The notes beneath the pieces were generated by a model that made no database searches, was not told where the DNA came from, and saw only the letters and a list, made by a program, of their open reading frames with translations. From positions 49,872-113,871 of the forward strand of contig PCBK01000016.1 of NCBI GenBank assembly GCA_002731275.1: a stretch of DNA of 64,000 nucleotides, written 5' to 3'. How positions within the stretch are numbered: the first letter of the stretch is position 1; every line of letters starts with the position of its first letter. This document shows positions 35,556 through 45,031 of the stretch, one piece after another. The position numbers were made by a program, and so were the translations under genes. This DNA is from Deltaproteobacteria bacterium. GTDB taxonomy: Bacteria; Myxococcota_C; UBA6777.

Positions 35556-37256
35556 TTGGTGAATAATGTGAACACTCTCCAGGCGCCTCGATGGGGCTTT
35601 TGTGTATCCCCCAATGTGAGGCTCTTTTGTCTCTCGCTGCTCTTCTGCGTCTTGTTGACCCCTACCTCTCTCTGGGCCAACACGCTGACTTTCTCCTCCC
35701 ACGCTCAACACCTCGACGTCATGCTCTCCACTGAGCAAAGGGCCAACTTCGTGCTCTATCGTCTCTCTGCTCCCTCCAGACTCGTCCTGGAGCTCAATAT
35801 GTCCTATAATTGGCAGAACAACGCGCCAACATACCAACGCTCTCCACACCCTAACTTGCTTACTCGTGCCAAAATTGAATGGCTGTCTTTTGGGCGACAA
35901 AAAATGCAACGTGTGACCTTTTTTTTGCATCCAGCTACCCGCTTTCGGGTGATGTCCTCACGAGGAAAAATAGGGTTGCGCTTTTATAAAAGTCAGCTTC
36001 CCACCTCTTTCCAAAAGGGAAGTGGAGCGCTTCGAGGTACGCTACTGTCATCACTTCCAACGCCTAAGGTGACTGCCCCTGTGAAACAGAAACCCCTCGA
36101 TGTCCGCGCCTTGTTCCTCTCCTGGGCGTTACCACCACAGCCTTCTGTTGTTTTGCTGGATTGGCTCTCGTTGACAGAGACAAAGAACCCATTCACCACC
36201 TCCGAACCTGCCATTCAATTTCCTGCTGAAAGCTCCCCTCAGATGGAGCCTCTCTTCACAAAAGGTAACCGCACCGCGATGCGACAAAGTGCGTCTTTTT
36301 TACGACAAGTGGACAATTATGCCCTTGTCTTGACCAGCCCCAAGGCCGGAGACAAACAAGTCGAACAATTACGTCGGCCACCTGTTGATACAGAGCTGCC
36401 TGATTGGCAACAAGCGTTGACGCTCGTTTCCCAACTTCACACTCGTCTGTCACCGCCCTCTAGCGAGTGGATGGCGCGCTGGAGGCGCCAAACTGGTCTC
36501 TTCCAAAAAACTCGTTCTTATGCGTCCTCACTCCCTCAGATATCCCTCACCTCAAAGCATTCTTTCATGCCGTTTACCGCTCGCGTGGTTGGACGCTGGG
36601 AGGAGAGCCGACAAAGAGCCCTCGCAGAGAAGAAAAGAGCCCTCACAGAGAAGAAAAGAGTTTCTGTTCCCAAACGAAATGCTCGGCTTGTTCTCCGCAA
36701 AGCATCCGTTGCAAAGCGGAGTGTTGAGAGGACGACGAGGTCTGCTGCAATTGGAAGGAAACCCAATGTGCAAAAGAGCGATGAAAAGGGACGAGAAAGT
36801 GTTCTCGCACAAGAGCGTCTTTCCTGGCATCAGCTTACAAAAGAGAGCGCCAGAGTGCGACCGATAGTGTCGGTCTTGAGTCGACGAAGCGCATTGCATT
36901 TTCGGGACCAATTGCTCTATGATGGGCGCAACATTCAACGTGCAAAGAGGTTGCTGCGAAGACGAAGAGGTCTACACAGACGACGTCTTCGTCAAGGTGT
37001 AAGACGCTGGAAAAAGCGAACCCGTAGGTTTTTCCGCAAAGAAAGTCAGCGTTGGCTTCGTATGGCCAAGCAGAGACACACGCAGTGGGTCGCGAGATAT
37101 GAACAGCAGATCTTTCGCGTGTGGCGCTCTGGTCCCGCCAGAGTCTCCTGGAAGATCAAGCGACGGAGACAGCCTGTCGTGAAGCGTTCCAAGCCAAAAG
37201 GCCCTGCGCCTACGTTGATGGATGCCTTCGAGAGTGTTGTACCTTTAAGGAAGTAG
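35556..37256 (+). CDS. Exported AMIN-like protein with long arginine-rich C-terminus
   Basis: Up to 566 residues. A hydrophobic N-terminal segment (LFCLSLLFCVLLTPTSLWA) gives export. Residues about 45-150 (LTFSSHAQHLDVMLSTEQR, FVLYRLSAPSRLVLELNMS, RFRVMSSRGKIGLRFY) fit an AMIN-type beta domain, known to target PilQ and cell-wall amidases to peptidoglycan or the septum. The rest has no domain. The last 200 residues are extremely basic, ending in runs such as RRRRGLHRRRLRQGVRRWKK. A seven-codon unit, E-K-K-R-A-L-T, is duplicated near residue 350. The start is uncertain (TTG 35556, GTG 35559 or 35568) with no strong ribosome site, so coupling to the upstream stop 11 bases away is likely. Genuine coding is supported by the operon context. 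Confidence 0.6.
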   Translation: MVNNVNTLQAPRWGFCVSPNVRLFCLSLLFCVLLTPTSLWANTLTFSSHAQHLDVMLSTEQRANFVLYRLSAPSRLVLELNMSYNWQNNAPTYQRSPHPNLLTRAKIEWLSFGRQKMQRVTFFLHPATRFRVMSSRGKIGLRFYKSQLPTSFQKGSGALRGTLLSSLPTPKVTAPVKQKPLDVRALFLSWALPPQPSVVLLDWLSLTETKNPFTTSEPAIQFPAESSPQMEPLFTKGNRTAMRQSASFLRQVDNYALVLTSPKAGDKQVEQLRRPPVDTELPDWQQALTLVSQLHTRLSPPSSEWMARWRRQTGLFQKTRSYASSLPQISLTSKHSFMPFTARVVGRWEESRQRALAEKKRALTEKKRVSVPKRNARLVLRKASVAKRSVERTTRSAAIGRKPNVQKSDEKGRESVLAQERLSWHQLTKESARVRPIVSVLSRRSALHFRDQLLYDGRNIQRAKRLLRRRRGLHRRRLRQGVRRWKKRTRRFFRKESQRWLRMAKQRHTQWVARYEQQIFRVWRSGPARVSWKIKRRRQPVVKRSKPKGPAPTLMDAFESVVPLRK

Positions 37257-37289
37257 TCAAGCGAACACACAACGAGTAGGAGTGTATGG

Positions 37290-40200
37290 ATGGCCGGGGG
37301 TCTTCGAAAGGGCAAGTCGACGTTGCGGTTTTGGGATATGAAGTACGTAAAGGGCGGTCGAGAGGTCATCCAATCACTTGGACAAGAAGCCATACTTGGA
37401 CAGAACTTCGCGTTTCTCGGGCCGAACTGGGGGGACACACCGCTTGTTGCGTCCATCTTGCAAGCTGCTGGCGCGCGACGTCCGCCTGCCGCGTTGTTTC
37501 CTCTTTGGGGAGATGGATGGTGTGAGTTGCCAGGAGTCTCGCTGAGACAACGTCCCGTTCCCTCTTGGGGAGCGACCGGGATCTGGTGTGAAAAACAACA
37601 GTATCGTGCTGGATTGGATGCTGTGAAAGCCGTTGTCTTCGCTCCCCAGAGAGCTGGAAAGATGCTTGAGGTCGCGCTCTCACATGATGGTCTCGCGATG
37701 GGAAATCAGCCTATCCCAATCGATGAAGTCGGGGTCGGGTATGTGATGTTACAGGGACTTCCTCCTGGTCGATTCCAACTCGCGCTCGCTGATGGTTCTG
37801 CCTCTACTTCGTTCCAGGTCGCTATCGAACGCACAGAGACGCTCTCTGGAACGTGGATTCAGCAGTATTTGCGTGACACTGGGATGGGGCGGATGGTGTT
37901 TGTCTTTGTCCTCAAACTCGAAAGTTTTGGCGCGCCTTTGCGCGGGGATGTCGGTGTCAATCTGCTCGATGGGGGACAACATCCAATCAGTCCTGTCTCT
38001 GGAGAAGTCTTTCGGGCTGATGGAGGTGGACGTATCGCCGGAGAGTTACCGATCGCAGGTGAGGGCCCCTTCCTGTTAGAGATTCGCTCGCTGACCGATG
38101 AACTTCGTCACTGTGTGCTCCCCATCCCGCTTGAACACGAAGATCTCGAAGATGATGCGCCTCTTCTCAGCGAGCCCTTTGGACGCGCCAAGTCGTGGAG
38201 TTGGGTTGGAGGTGCGCCTGATGCGATCCTCGGTTTCTCCACACAAGATCACGAAGGAGGCGGACACGCGCCATTCCTCATCGAAGAACATCGTCAAGAT
38301 GGTGTGGTGCTACAGAGTCAGGCCGTATTCTCCGAAGTCAACGCGATGATCATGGATCCTCTTCGAGGTTCATTGGTGATCCATCGTCAGGCAGAGTTGG
38401 CACCTGAGGCGCTGTGGACGCTCCCTCTGAATGGGCCCGTTTCTGTCGTGGCCCTTGGTGGATTTGTGAATGGCCGCCCCTGGGAGGGGTGGTTTTTGGC
38501 CGCCACAAAGCCCAACCACTCATTGTCTCTCTCCGTTCCTGAGATGGTCGAACCAGGCGAAGAGGTCGAGATTAAGCTCTCCTCCAACGTCGAGCGTGAG
38601 ACACCTGTCTACATCGTTGTGCGCGAGCAGGGCGAAGAAGATCCTGAACCGTGGGGGCCTTCGCAATCACTCAAGCAAAATCTGCGCGCTATGACCAAAG
38701 ACTTTCAGCTCGCGTTTGCGGACGATCCGCTCGGCGCGGCGCAACCTAAACCATTTCACTTTCACGATGATAAAGCACCTGTTGATTCTTCGGCGTCGCT
38801 AGAAGAGCGGGCTGATGGTTGGAGGCCTCCTCCCCCCAGCCTCGATGAATTCTCACAGGTTTTGTACAACGAAGTTGTGCGGCTGAAGGGGGTAGAGACG
38901 TTGCGGATCAGTGTGCCTGCGGAGATCGCTTCGTATGAAGTGGACGCAGTGTTACTCGAAGAGGACGGGTGGGTCTATGCGAAGGAGCACTTTGATGTGA
39001 CATCTGGTTGCTTCCTGGAAATCCTCTCACCCTCCTTTGTGCATGCTGACGATGGGATGCTTGGAAAGATTGTGTTGCTCGTCGAGACTCTCCCTTGTCG
39101 AGTCTCATGTTGGCTGGACGGGACACCTGTGGAGCTCTACGATAATGGTCGAAAGCTCGCTTTTGACGAGTTTCTGGAGGAGCGCGTCCTCGAACTCTCA
39201 TTCTCTGTGATGCCCGGTCATTACGTGGTGAAGGTGTTTGATCGTGATGAGCAAGAGATCGACACCCTTGAGCACTGGGTTGGCGGTTGGGGAGAGCGAA
39301 CTGAGCAGCACCATACACTGTGTTGGTTGGAGACAGGTGCACAACTCTCTGATGAGCAGGGACCATTTGTGCCCCTTGGACGTCTGGAGCCGTGGATTCG
39401 ACAGGTCGCACGTCATGTGGCGCTGATGCCTCCAGGCAATTGTGAGCAAGAAGCAGCACGTGTGAGAGCTTCGATGGCCTGGGTCGAATGTGCCCAGAGC
39501 CGGGAAGACGCTGAGAAAGGTATGCACTTCTTGCGTTTAGGGCTTGAGCGGTTGGAAGCGCTCATGTTGCCACGGGGTGGGTTTCGTTACCTGCCAGGCG
39601 CAGATCACTTGCCGACGTTCGGAATGGACGCAGTTCGGCACTTGTGGGAGGTTGCATTACCTGGGCGAGCTGACAGTCACCAAGCGCTGGCGATGTGGTT
39701 CCGCGATGTCGTCCATATGGCCGATGAAGCCTCGAAGGGCTACCAACTCAACAAGTTACCAGCGCGGATGTTATCCTGCCGTGATGCGTTTCGCGTCTTC
39801 TGTTTGGAGGATATCTCATCCCGTCAAAAGGAAGCTCTCTGGGAATGTGAAAAACGACTCTCCGAGCAATCCGGTCAGCTCATGGTGTGGGGAGAGCATG
39901 TTGTCGAAAGTCGCCAGGAGAGTTGTTACGCGGCAGCTACGTTGCTTTTGAGTGATGATGTAGAGCATCAGGAAAAAGGGGGACGGGTTGTGAGCGCGAT
40001 CTTCTCACAGCTTGGGACAGAAGGGCAGCTCTATACCACGACGGATAACGTCGCGCTGTTGGCGTTGCTACAAGTCTGCGTATCCCGCCTGCATCCCGAA
40101 GCAACAGTGCGCAGTGATGGTGAAGACAGCCCATGGCGTGAGCTCGTCTTTATGCCCTTTTTGGACAACGTGGAGGTTTTGCAGGGCCCCATATGTGTTG

Positions 40201-40670
40201 CGACGTCTCAGCGTGTGACACGCTCTCTCGAACGCTTCTCCGAGCGAATCCCCTGCCAACTCTCTTTGCATCGCGTTGTCGGTGAGCGAGAGTGGGTCGA
40301 TGAGGTGAATGTCGGAGAGCGACTTCAACTTACAATTGAGCTGCCTTCTGGAAGCCAACCTGGCGATCTACTCGAACTATACCTTCCCCATGCGCTTACA
40401 TGTCTTGATGCGGCTGGAGACGATGAACCTCATGTGTTTGTGTTGCAACCATGTGAGCGGATACAGTTGCCGATCGCGGTGACGGAGACAACTGTTGGCG
40501 TCGACGGTGATGTTGGCCCTCAACACTGGGGAATTCGGCTGCGCAATCTTTACCGAGAGGAGAGAGGATTTGCTTCTTTTCGACACACGATCACTGTATG
40601 GCCCCATGGTCATCGAAAGCGTCGATGGAACGATCCACTCAAACAAGGATGGCGGAAGATTTTTGGCTGA
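37290..40670 (+). CDS. Alpha-2-macroglobulin-like protein with degenerate thioester motif
   Basis: 1126 residues. Several beta domains follow the macroglobulin pattern (AGLDAVKAVVFAPQRAGK; LSVPEMVEPGEEVEIKLSS then PVYIVVREQGE; ISVPAEIASYEVDAVLL; FVHADDGMLGKIVLLVE). Residues about 690-950 are alpha-helical like the thioester domain toroid (LRLGLERLEALMLPRGGFRY; SRQESCYAAATLLL). A final beta domain follows. Where family members carry CxEQ, this protein has PPGNCEQ (Cys718-Glu-Gln), one residue short, so the Cys-Gln thioester probably cannot form. There is no signal peptide or lipobox. ATG 37290 has AGGAG seven bases upstream, so it seems not to be truncated. Bacterial homologues usually trap proteases in the periplasm. 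The call rests on patterns, not alignment. Confidence 0.55.
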   Translation: MAGGLRKGKSTLRFWDMKYVKGGREVIQSLGQEAILGQNFAFLGPNWGDTPLVASILQAAGARRPPAALFPLWGDGWCELPGVSLRQRPVPSWGATGIWCEKQQYRAGLDAVKAVVFAPQRAGKMLEVALSHDGLAMGNQPIPIDEVGVGYVMLQGLPPGRFQLALADGSASTSFQVAIERTETLSGTWIQQYLRDTGMGRMVFVFVLKLESFGAPLRGDVGVNLLDGGQHPISPVSGEVFRADGGGRIAGELPIAGEGPFLLEIRSLTDELRHCVLPIPLEHEDLEDDAPLLSEPFGRAKSWSWVGGAPDAILGFSTQDHEGGGHAPFLIEEHRQDGVVLQSQAVFSEVNAMIMDPLRGSLVIHRQAELAPEALWTLPLNGPVSVVALGGFVNGRPWEGWFLAATKPNHSLSLSVPEMVEPGEEVEIKLSSNVERETPVYIVVREQGEEDPEPWGPSQSLKQNLRAMTKDFQLAFADDPLGAAQPKPFHFHDDKAPVDSSASLEERADGWRPPPPSLDEFSQVLYNEVVRLKGVETLRISVPAEIASYEVDAVLLEEDGWVYAKEHFDVTSGCFLEILSPSFVHADDGMLGKIVLLVETLPCRVSCWLDGTPVELYDNGRKLAFDEFLEERVLELSFSVMPGHYVVKVFDRDEQEIDTLEHWVGGWGERTEQHHTLCWLETGAQLSDEQGPFVPLGRLEPWIRQVARHVALMPPGNCEQEAARVRASMAWVECAQSREDAEKGMHFLRLGLERLEALMLPRGGFRYLPGADHLPTFGMDAVRHLWEVALPGRADSHQALAMWFRDVVHMADEASKGYQLNKLPARMLSCRDAFRVFCLEDISSRQKEALWECEKRLSEQSGQLMVWGEHVVESRQESCYAAATLLLSDDVEHQEKGGRVVSAIFSQLGTEGQLYTTTDNVALLALLQVCVSRLHPEATVRSDGEDSPWRELVFMPFLDNVEVLQGPICVATSQRVTRSLERFSERIPCQLSLHRVVGEREWVDEVNVGERLQLTIELPSGSQPGDLLELYLPHALTCLDAAGDDEPHVFVLQPCERIQLPIAVTETTVGVDGDVGPQHWGIRLRNLYREERGFASFRHTITVWPHGHRKRRWNDPLKQGWRKIFG

Positions 40671-40721
40671 GTGGTGGTTGTCAAAAGCACGATGTTTTTG
40701 GATTCAAGCGATGGAGAAGAC

Positions 40722-42629
40722 ATGCAAAATCACAGGCGTCTCTCATGGACTTTTTTTCCCACAGCGGTCTTCATTGGCCTTTTTGTGTTTTGTGTAGGGG
40801 TAGGAGCGAGCGCTTGCTACGCGTCAAGTGGTCAGCAGGTGCAGTGGGTGGGATTGGCACAGGTGAAGAAGCTCGACTCTGTGTTGCAAAATATCAAGCT
40901 GATCGTACAGGACAATTACGAAGCCAATCGACGTTTTTCGGGCATCGAGCGGACGGTTCGTTTGTTGAAGGGACGAATGGGAAAAGCGCTCGGGCTTCAG
41001 TGGTCTCAAGGGTTTCGTGTGGGAGTCTTCTCGTTTGGGACGGCGCGACAACTCTCGTGGTTTGATACCTTTTTGGGGTCGTGGCCGTGGGAGCGCTGGA
41101 AGGACGCGACACAGCGCTTGCAGATCGCAGTCGAGTTACCTCTACAATCTTCCTTTTTTCTGCGCTTTGGTTTGCGTCGTATGCTCAATCAGACGGCACT
41201 TTCGTATAGCGAAGACAAGATCTCTGGTGTCTACACTTTCTGGTTCCGTATGCGCAAGGGAGCCGTCGTCGTCCTCGCGCTCCATCCACAGCGGGTGATT
41301 TTACATGCGATGTGGTCCAAGAAGAGCATGTACTCCGCATCTTCACGGTACACACTGTGGCGCGAACGGTTTGCTTCTATCGCCTCGAAGTTTACGGATA
41401 ACGCCTACTGGAGAGCCCGCCGCCGACTGCAAACGCTCGACAAATCACAGACACAGGTGACATTGTATATCTGGCCCAAAGCTGTATTGTCGTGGCTCGC
41501 GAACTTTGCACCGCTTGAGGAGAGATGGTGGCGCCCTCCTTTTCAGGGGATCGATGGGATTGGTCTCGCAGGTCACTCATACGGGCAGGAGGTGAGCATC
41601 CAAGAGCAGCTTTGGTTGAAAAAAGGTGCGACTAGGCCCCCGTTTTATTCGAGTCTTCATCGCTCACTGGCCAAGCTAGTCGCTTCAAAAGCACAGTGGA
41701 TCGCAGATGTCGCCTTTGCCTTCACTGAGGAAAAGACCTCCGTGCGGAGTGTCTTTGGTACCACTGCATTCCAAAAACAGTTACACAAAGGTTTGAGGGC
41801 GTTATGGAAGGGGATGGGGCTTTCGCTGTCTACTCAAGCTCTTTTTCATCCATACGCAGCGGCTACATTGCGTTCTGTTTTTGGTGGGAGCGCGATCGTC
41901 TGGGGAGGTCATGGGGCTGTAAAGAAGAAGAAGCCCACACCGACCACACGCTCCTCTCTGCAGGTCAAAGATATCACTGAAAAAGCCGGCGCTGTTGGGT
42001 ATCTGAGCGCGATGCAGAAGCTGATGTTGCAACGCCTTCTTTCGGCGATGCCTGGCTTTACGCGATTTGGCTTGTACGGACATCAACCCTATTACGTCTT
42101 TTGGGAAGGGAAGGAAGCCAAGATCGTGATCGGGTGGCGAAAGAAATACTGGGTCGCCACGAATGATCTGACACTCTTTCACGATATCCTCACGCGGATC
42201 GATAAAGAGCCTAAGCAAGCGATCCAAAATACAGATACACAGAGCTTGATGAATCTGCGCGTATGGGGGCGTAAGTGGGAAGTGTTCCACGTAAAACCGT
42301 CGACGCTCGATTGCTGTTGGATGGGGTGCAAAGTCAACAATTTGTTTTGGCAGTTGATCCAACGATTGGATACAGTCGAAGCGGCCGTCTCGCAAAATCC
42401 CAAGGGGGTCGCGCTTCAGTATCGCGTATTGTGGAGCAAAACGGCGCGAAAGAAAGATACACAACAACGATGTACGGATGTATCTCCTTTTTGGAGGGGG
42501 GTCGTGAAGCGAATCGTTGGACCGTTGAGCCATTCGATGTTGTGGAGGGCGGGAGTGATGGCGTGGAGAAGTCCCCTTCGTACATTTTTGCGAGAGCAGC
42601 AAAAGAAGGGCGCGTTACCAACGCGTTGA
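40722..42629 (+). CDS. Exported or membrane-anchored protein of unknown function, last gene of the operon
   Basis: 635 residues. One N-terminal hydrophobic segment (FFPTAVFIGLFVFCVGVGASACYA) serves as signal peptide or anchor, and the rest is extracytoplasmic. The body is basic with many Trp, Tyr and Phe, alternating beta and helix, and a Lys-rich linker (GAVKKKKPTPTTRSS). A cysteine cluster (LDCCWMGCKVN) lies near residue 545. It has some feel of the DUF3352-like group of large secreted proteins, but I cannot claim that. ATG 40722 has GGAG five bases upstream. In-frame GTG codons from 40671 have no site and precede the hydrophobic segment by an unlikely stretch. It starts 51 bases after the macroglobulin-like gene. 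Confidence 0.6.
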   Translation: MQNHRRLSWTFFPTAVFIGLFVFCVGVGASACYASSGQQVQWVGLAQVKKLDSVLQNIKLIVQDNYEANRRFSGIERTVRLLKGRMGKALGLQWSQGFRVGVFSFGTARQLSWFDTFLGSWPWERWKDATQRLQIAVELPLQSSFFLRFGLRRMLNQTALSYSEDKISGVYTFWFRMRKGAVVVLALHPQRVILHAMWSKKSMYSASSRYTLWRERFASIASKFTDNAYWRARRRLQTLDKSQTQVTLYIWPKAVLSWLANFAPLEERWWRPPFQGIDGIGLAGHSYGQEVSIQEQLWLKKGATRPPFYSSLHRSLAKLVASKAQWIADVAFAFTEEKTSVRSVFGTTAFQKQLHKGLRALWKGMGLSLSTQALFHPYAAATLRSVFGGSAIVWGGHGAVKKKKPTPTTRSSLQVKDITEKAGAVGYLSAMQKLMLQRLLSAMPGFTRFGLYGHQPYYVFWEGKEAKIVIGWRKKYWVATNDLTLFHDILTRIDKEPKQAIQNTDTQSLMNLRVWGRKWEVFHVKPSTLDCCWMGCKVNNLFWQLIQRLDTVEAAVSQNPKGVALQYRVLWSKTARKKDTQQRCTDVSPFWRGVVKRIVGPLSHSMLWRAGVMAWRSPLRTFLREQQKKGALPTR

Positions 42630-42632
42630 TTC

Positions 42633-44993
42633 TTATTTGGTGAGGACGACGTAGTACCAAGAGAGGGAGTCGAGGCGGGAGTAAATCAAGAGTTTTCTGG
42701 ACGATGCTTTTCCGTATTCGATATACCCGTACTTTGAGGCGTTTTTGAGGTGTTGTCTCAGCGCGACGTTCTGAAGGGGGGAGAGTGCCATGCTCCAACT
42801 GAGCGATGTTTTACGTTGGGAGCGTTTGTACTGTTTTCTCGTGTCGAGTAAGATCTCTCCATTCGGTCTCAAGAGCAAGACAGCCCGCGCCCACGGCATC
42901 TTCTTTTGGTTGCGTAAGAGCAGCTCCCGCAAAGAAGCGAGGCGCAAGTCCAGTCCGACGACACCGAGAAACTTCCCTTGTCGATCGTATAAAGCTCGTG
43001 TGCAGGCGATCGCAAGTTCGTGATTTTTTTGCGAAGTGATATAGGGGCGACTCCATCGTAGCCCCTTTCTTCCTTGCGCAGATCGAAACCACGGGCGTTT
43101 TCTTGGGTCGTAGCTCGCTTTGTAGCTTCCACGTCCTGGGTACAGGCTCATGACCCCATCACGTGTTGCAGCAAAAACGGAGAGCAGCGGATACCCCTTT
43201 GTCAGCAATTGTTGTCGAAGCGCAGCGTTCGGTTGTCCTTGCTGTGTGAAGGGGAGGCTTTGGATCATACTCTTTTGGAAGATCGACTGTACTGAATTGA
43301 TACGCTTGATTTGCTGTGTGGCCTTTGCACCATCGGCACCTGACGCGATCTTGTATACGACATGTCCAAAGCTCGTTTGATCCCTGTAAAAGGGTGAGTT
43401 TGAGAGGTCAGGAGGTCGGAACGAGCGGTTGAGGTAGTACGTACTTTCTTTGACTTCGCCGTGTAGAAGGATCGTGCGAATGGTTTGTGCGAAGCTACTG
43501 AGGATACTTTCATACCGGAATAATGTTTGATCGAGGGTGTGCGCTTGTCGGTTGGCCAAGCTGATACGTGCGAGGCGGATTTTTTGTTGGGCTTGTGTCT
43601 GGAGGATGTGTTCTTGTTTGGTATACAACCACCAGATGTTGAGTCCGACGATGGAGAAGAAGATCATCAACAGGGACGCGAGGACCTGCTCTTGGTGCAT
43701 GTTCGCTTGTCGGAGGAGTTTTCGCCAGATATTCTCGGGGAACGCCTGCACCTCTTGATGTCGTCGAAAGCGGCGAAGTTCGTCAGACAATTGCTGCACA
43801 TTGTCATAACGGCCATCTGGATTGCAACGCAATGTTTTGGAGATGATCGCTTTGAGTACTGGAGAAGGCTTTTTTCCTGTGATGTCGAGCTGGAGATCCT
43901 CAAAACCCCCGAGGGTGGCTTGTTTCGCGGTTGCTTCAGGTGAGTTGGTTTTGCGGGCGGGGTACAAAAAGACGAGCTCGTACAAGATCAGGCCCAAAGA
44001 GAAGAGATCACTGCGTTCATCGAGTTCTTTGTGCTTTCCTTGTGCTTGCTCTGGAGACATGTATGCTGGCGTCCCGAGCATTTGCCCAATATGTGTGTGG
44101 GTCTCTTTGAGCTTGAGCTGCTTTTGGGGATTGAGTTGGGGGAGTTGTTCTTCTTCTGTGCTGTTGAGTTGCTTTGCAATGCCCCAGTCGACCACGTAGA
44201 TCTCGCCGTACGAACCAATCATGATGTTATCGGGTTTGAGATCTCTGTGCAGGATACCTTTGCTGTGAGCGTAAGAGATGGTGTCACAAATTTTTAAGAA
44301 GAGATCGAGGCGGCTGTCGAGACTGAGATACGTTTGAATGGATGGAGACAGTGTGCTTTGTGTCTTGAGCAGGTAAGAAGAGAGTTTGGAGATGATCGAT
44401 TTGAGCGTCTCGCCTTCGATGACCTTCATTGTGTAACAAGGTGGTTTGTCTTTTTCGCGGATGAAGGTGTGGACGGGGACAATCCCTGGGTGTTCGAGTT
44501 GGGCGGTGAGCTGGGCTTCTCTGATAAAGCGATCGACGATAGAAGGATCTTCGTTGAGCGAGGGGTGAAGTTGTTTGAGCGCGACGTCGCGACCAAGGGC
44601 ATGCTGTCTCGCGAGGTAGATCGTACCCATCCCTCCTTTGTCGATATTTTCGGTGACTTCGTGTAGGTCTTGTTTGCCAACAAAGAACGGAAACGTAGCG
44701 CTTTGTTGTGCATCGATCTGTTGTAAATCTGCGCCTGTGACGGAGATGGTCTGTCCAAATCCTTTGAGCTCTTCGTGGAGGACTTCGCTCGTTTCATCTG
44801 TGGAGAGGGTGTGTGGGTTGGTTGAACGAAAGAACGGTGTGGGGCGCTTTGGGAGGTCTTTCGTGGCAATGTATGCGACAAAAGCGTCGATGTCATCGCT
44901 ACCGGATTCTTCTTGGAATGCTTGGTACCACTGTTCGACCTCTTCACGCGCATGTTCACCGATCTTGGCGATAAGCTCATCGAGTGTATTCAT
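42633..44993 (-). CDS. Transmembrane Ser/Thr protein kinase with extracellular Cache sensor
   Basis: 786 residues. The kinase domain (about 105-410) has loop NIDKGGMGTIYLA, Lys140 (VALKQL), catalytic HRDLKPDN with Asp251, DWG at 269-271 in place of DFG, and GTPAYMSPEQ. DWG is a common active variant in bacterial kinases. A membrane helix near 440-462 (LLMIFFSIVGLNIWWLY) leads to an extracytoplasmic dCache-like domain. It is recognised by KGYPLLSVFAATRDGVMSLYPGRG, DPRKRPWF and GKFLGVVGLDLRLASL, the pattern of small-molecule-binding sensors in chemoreceptors. A second C-terminal membrane helix is not seen, so the sensor ends the protein. It converges on the operon with four bases between stops. 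Confidence 0.92.
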   Translation of the reverse strand: MNTLDELIAKIGEHAREEVEQWYQAFQEESGSDDIDAFVAYIATKDLPKRPTPFFRSTNPHTLSTDETSEVLHEELKGFGQTISVTGADLQQIDAQQSATFPFFVGKQDLHEVTENIDKGGMGTIYLARQHALGRDVALKQLHPSLNEDPSIVDRFIREAQLTAQLEHPGIVPVHTFIREKDKPPCYTMKVIEGETLKSIISKLSSYLLKTQSTLSPSIQTYLSLDSRLDLFLKICDTISYAHSKGILHRDLKPDNIMIGSYGEIYVVDWGIAKQLNSTEEEQLPQLNPQKQLKLKETHTHIGQMLGTPAYMSPEQAQGKHKELDERSDLFSLGLILYELVFLYPARKTNSPEATAKQATLGGFEDLQLDITGKKPSPVLKAIISKTLRCNPDGRYDNVQQLSDELRRFRRHQEVQAFPENIWRKLLRQANMHQEQVLASLLMIFFSIVGLNIWWLYTKQEHILQTQAQQKIRLARISLANRQAHTLDQTLFRYESILSSFAQTIRTILLHGEVKESTYYLNRSFRPPDLSNSPFYRDQTSFGHVVYKIASGADGAKATQQIKRINSVQSIFQKSMIQSLPFTQQGQPNAALRQQLLTKGYPLLSVFAATRDGVMSLYPGRGSYKASYDPRKRPWFRSAQGRKGLRWSRPYITSQKNHELAIACTRALYDRQGKFLGVVGLDLRLASLRELLLRNQKKMPWARAVLLLRPNGEILLDTRKQYKRSQRKTSLSWSMALSPLQNVALRQHLKNASKYGYIEYGKASSRKLLIYSRLDSLSWYYVVLTK

Positions 44994-45031
44994 CGAAAAC
45001 CCTACCCTTTGTGATGTTCTTGCGAGATGGA

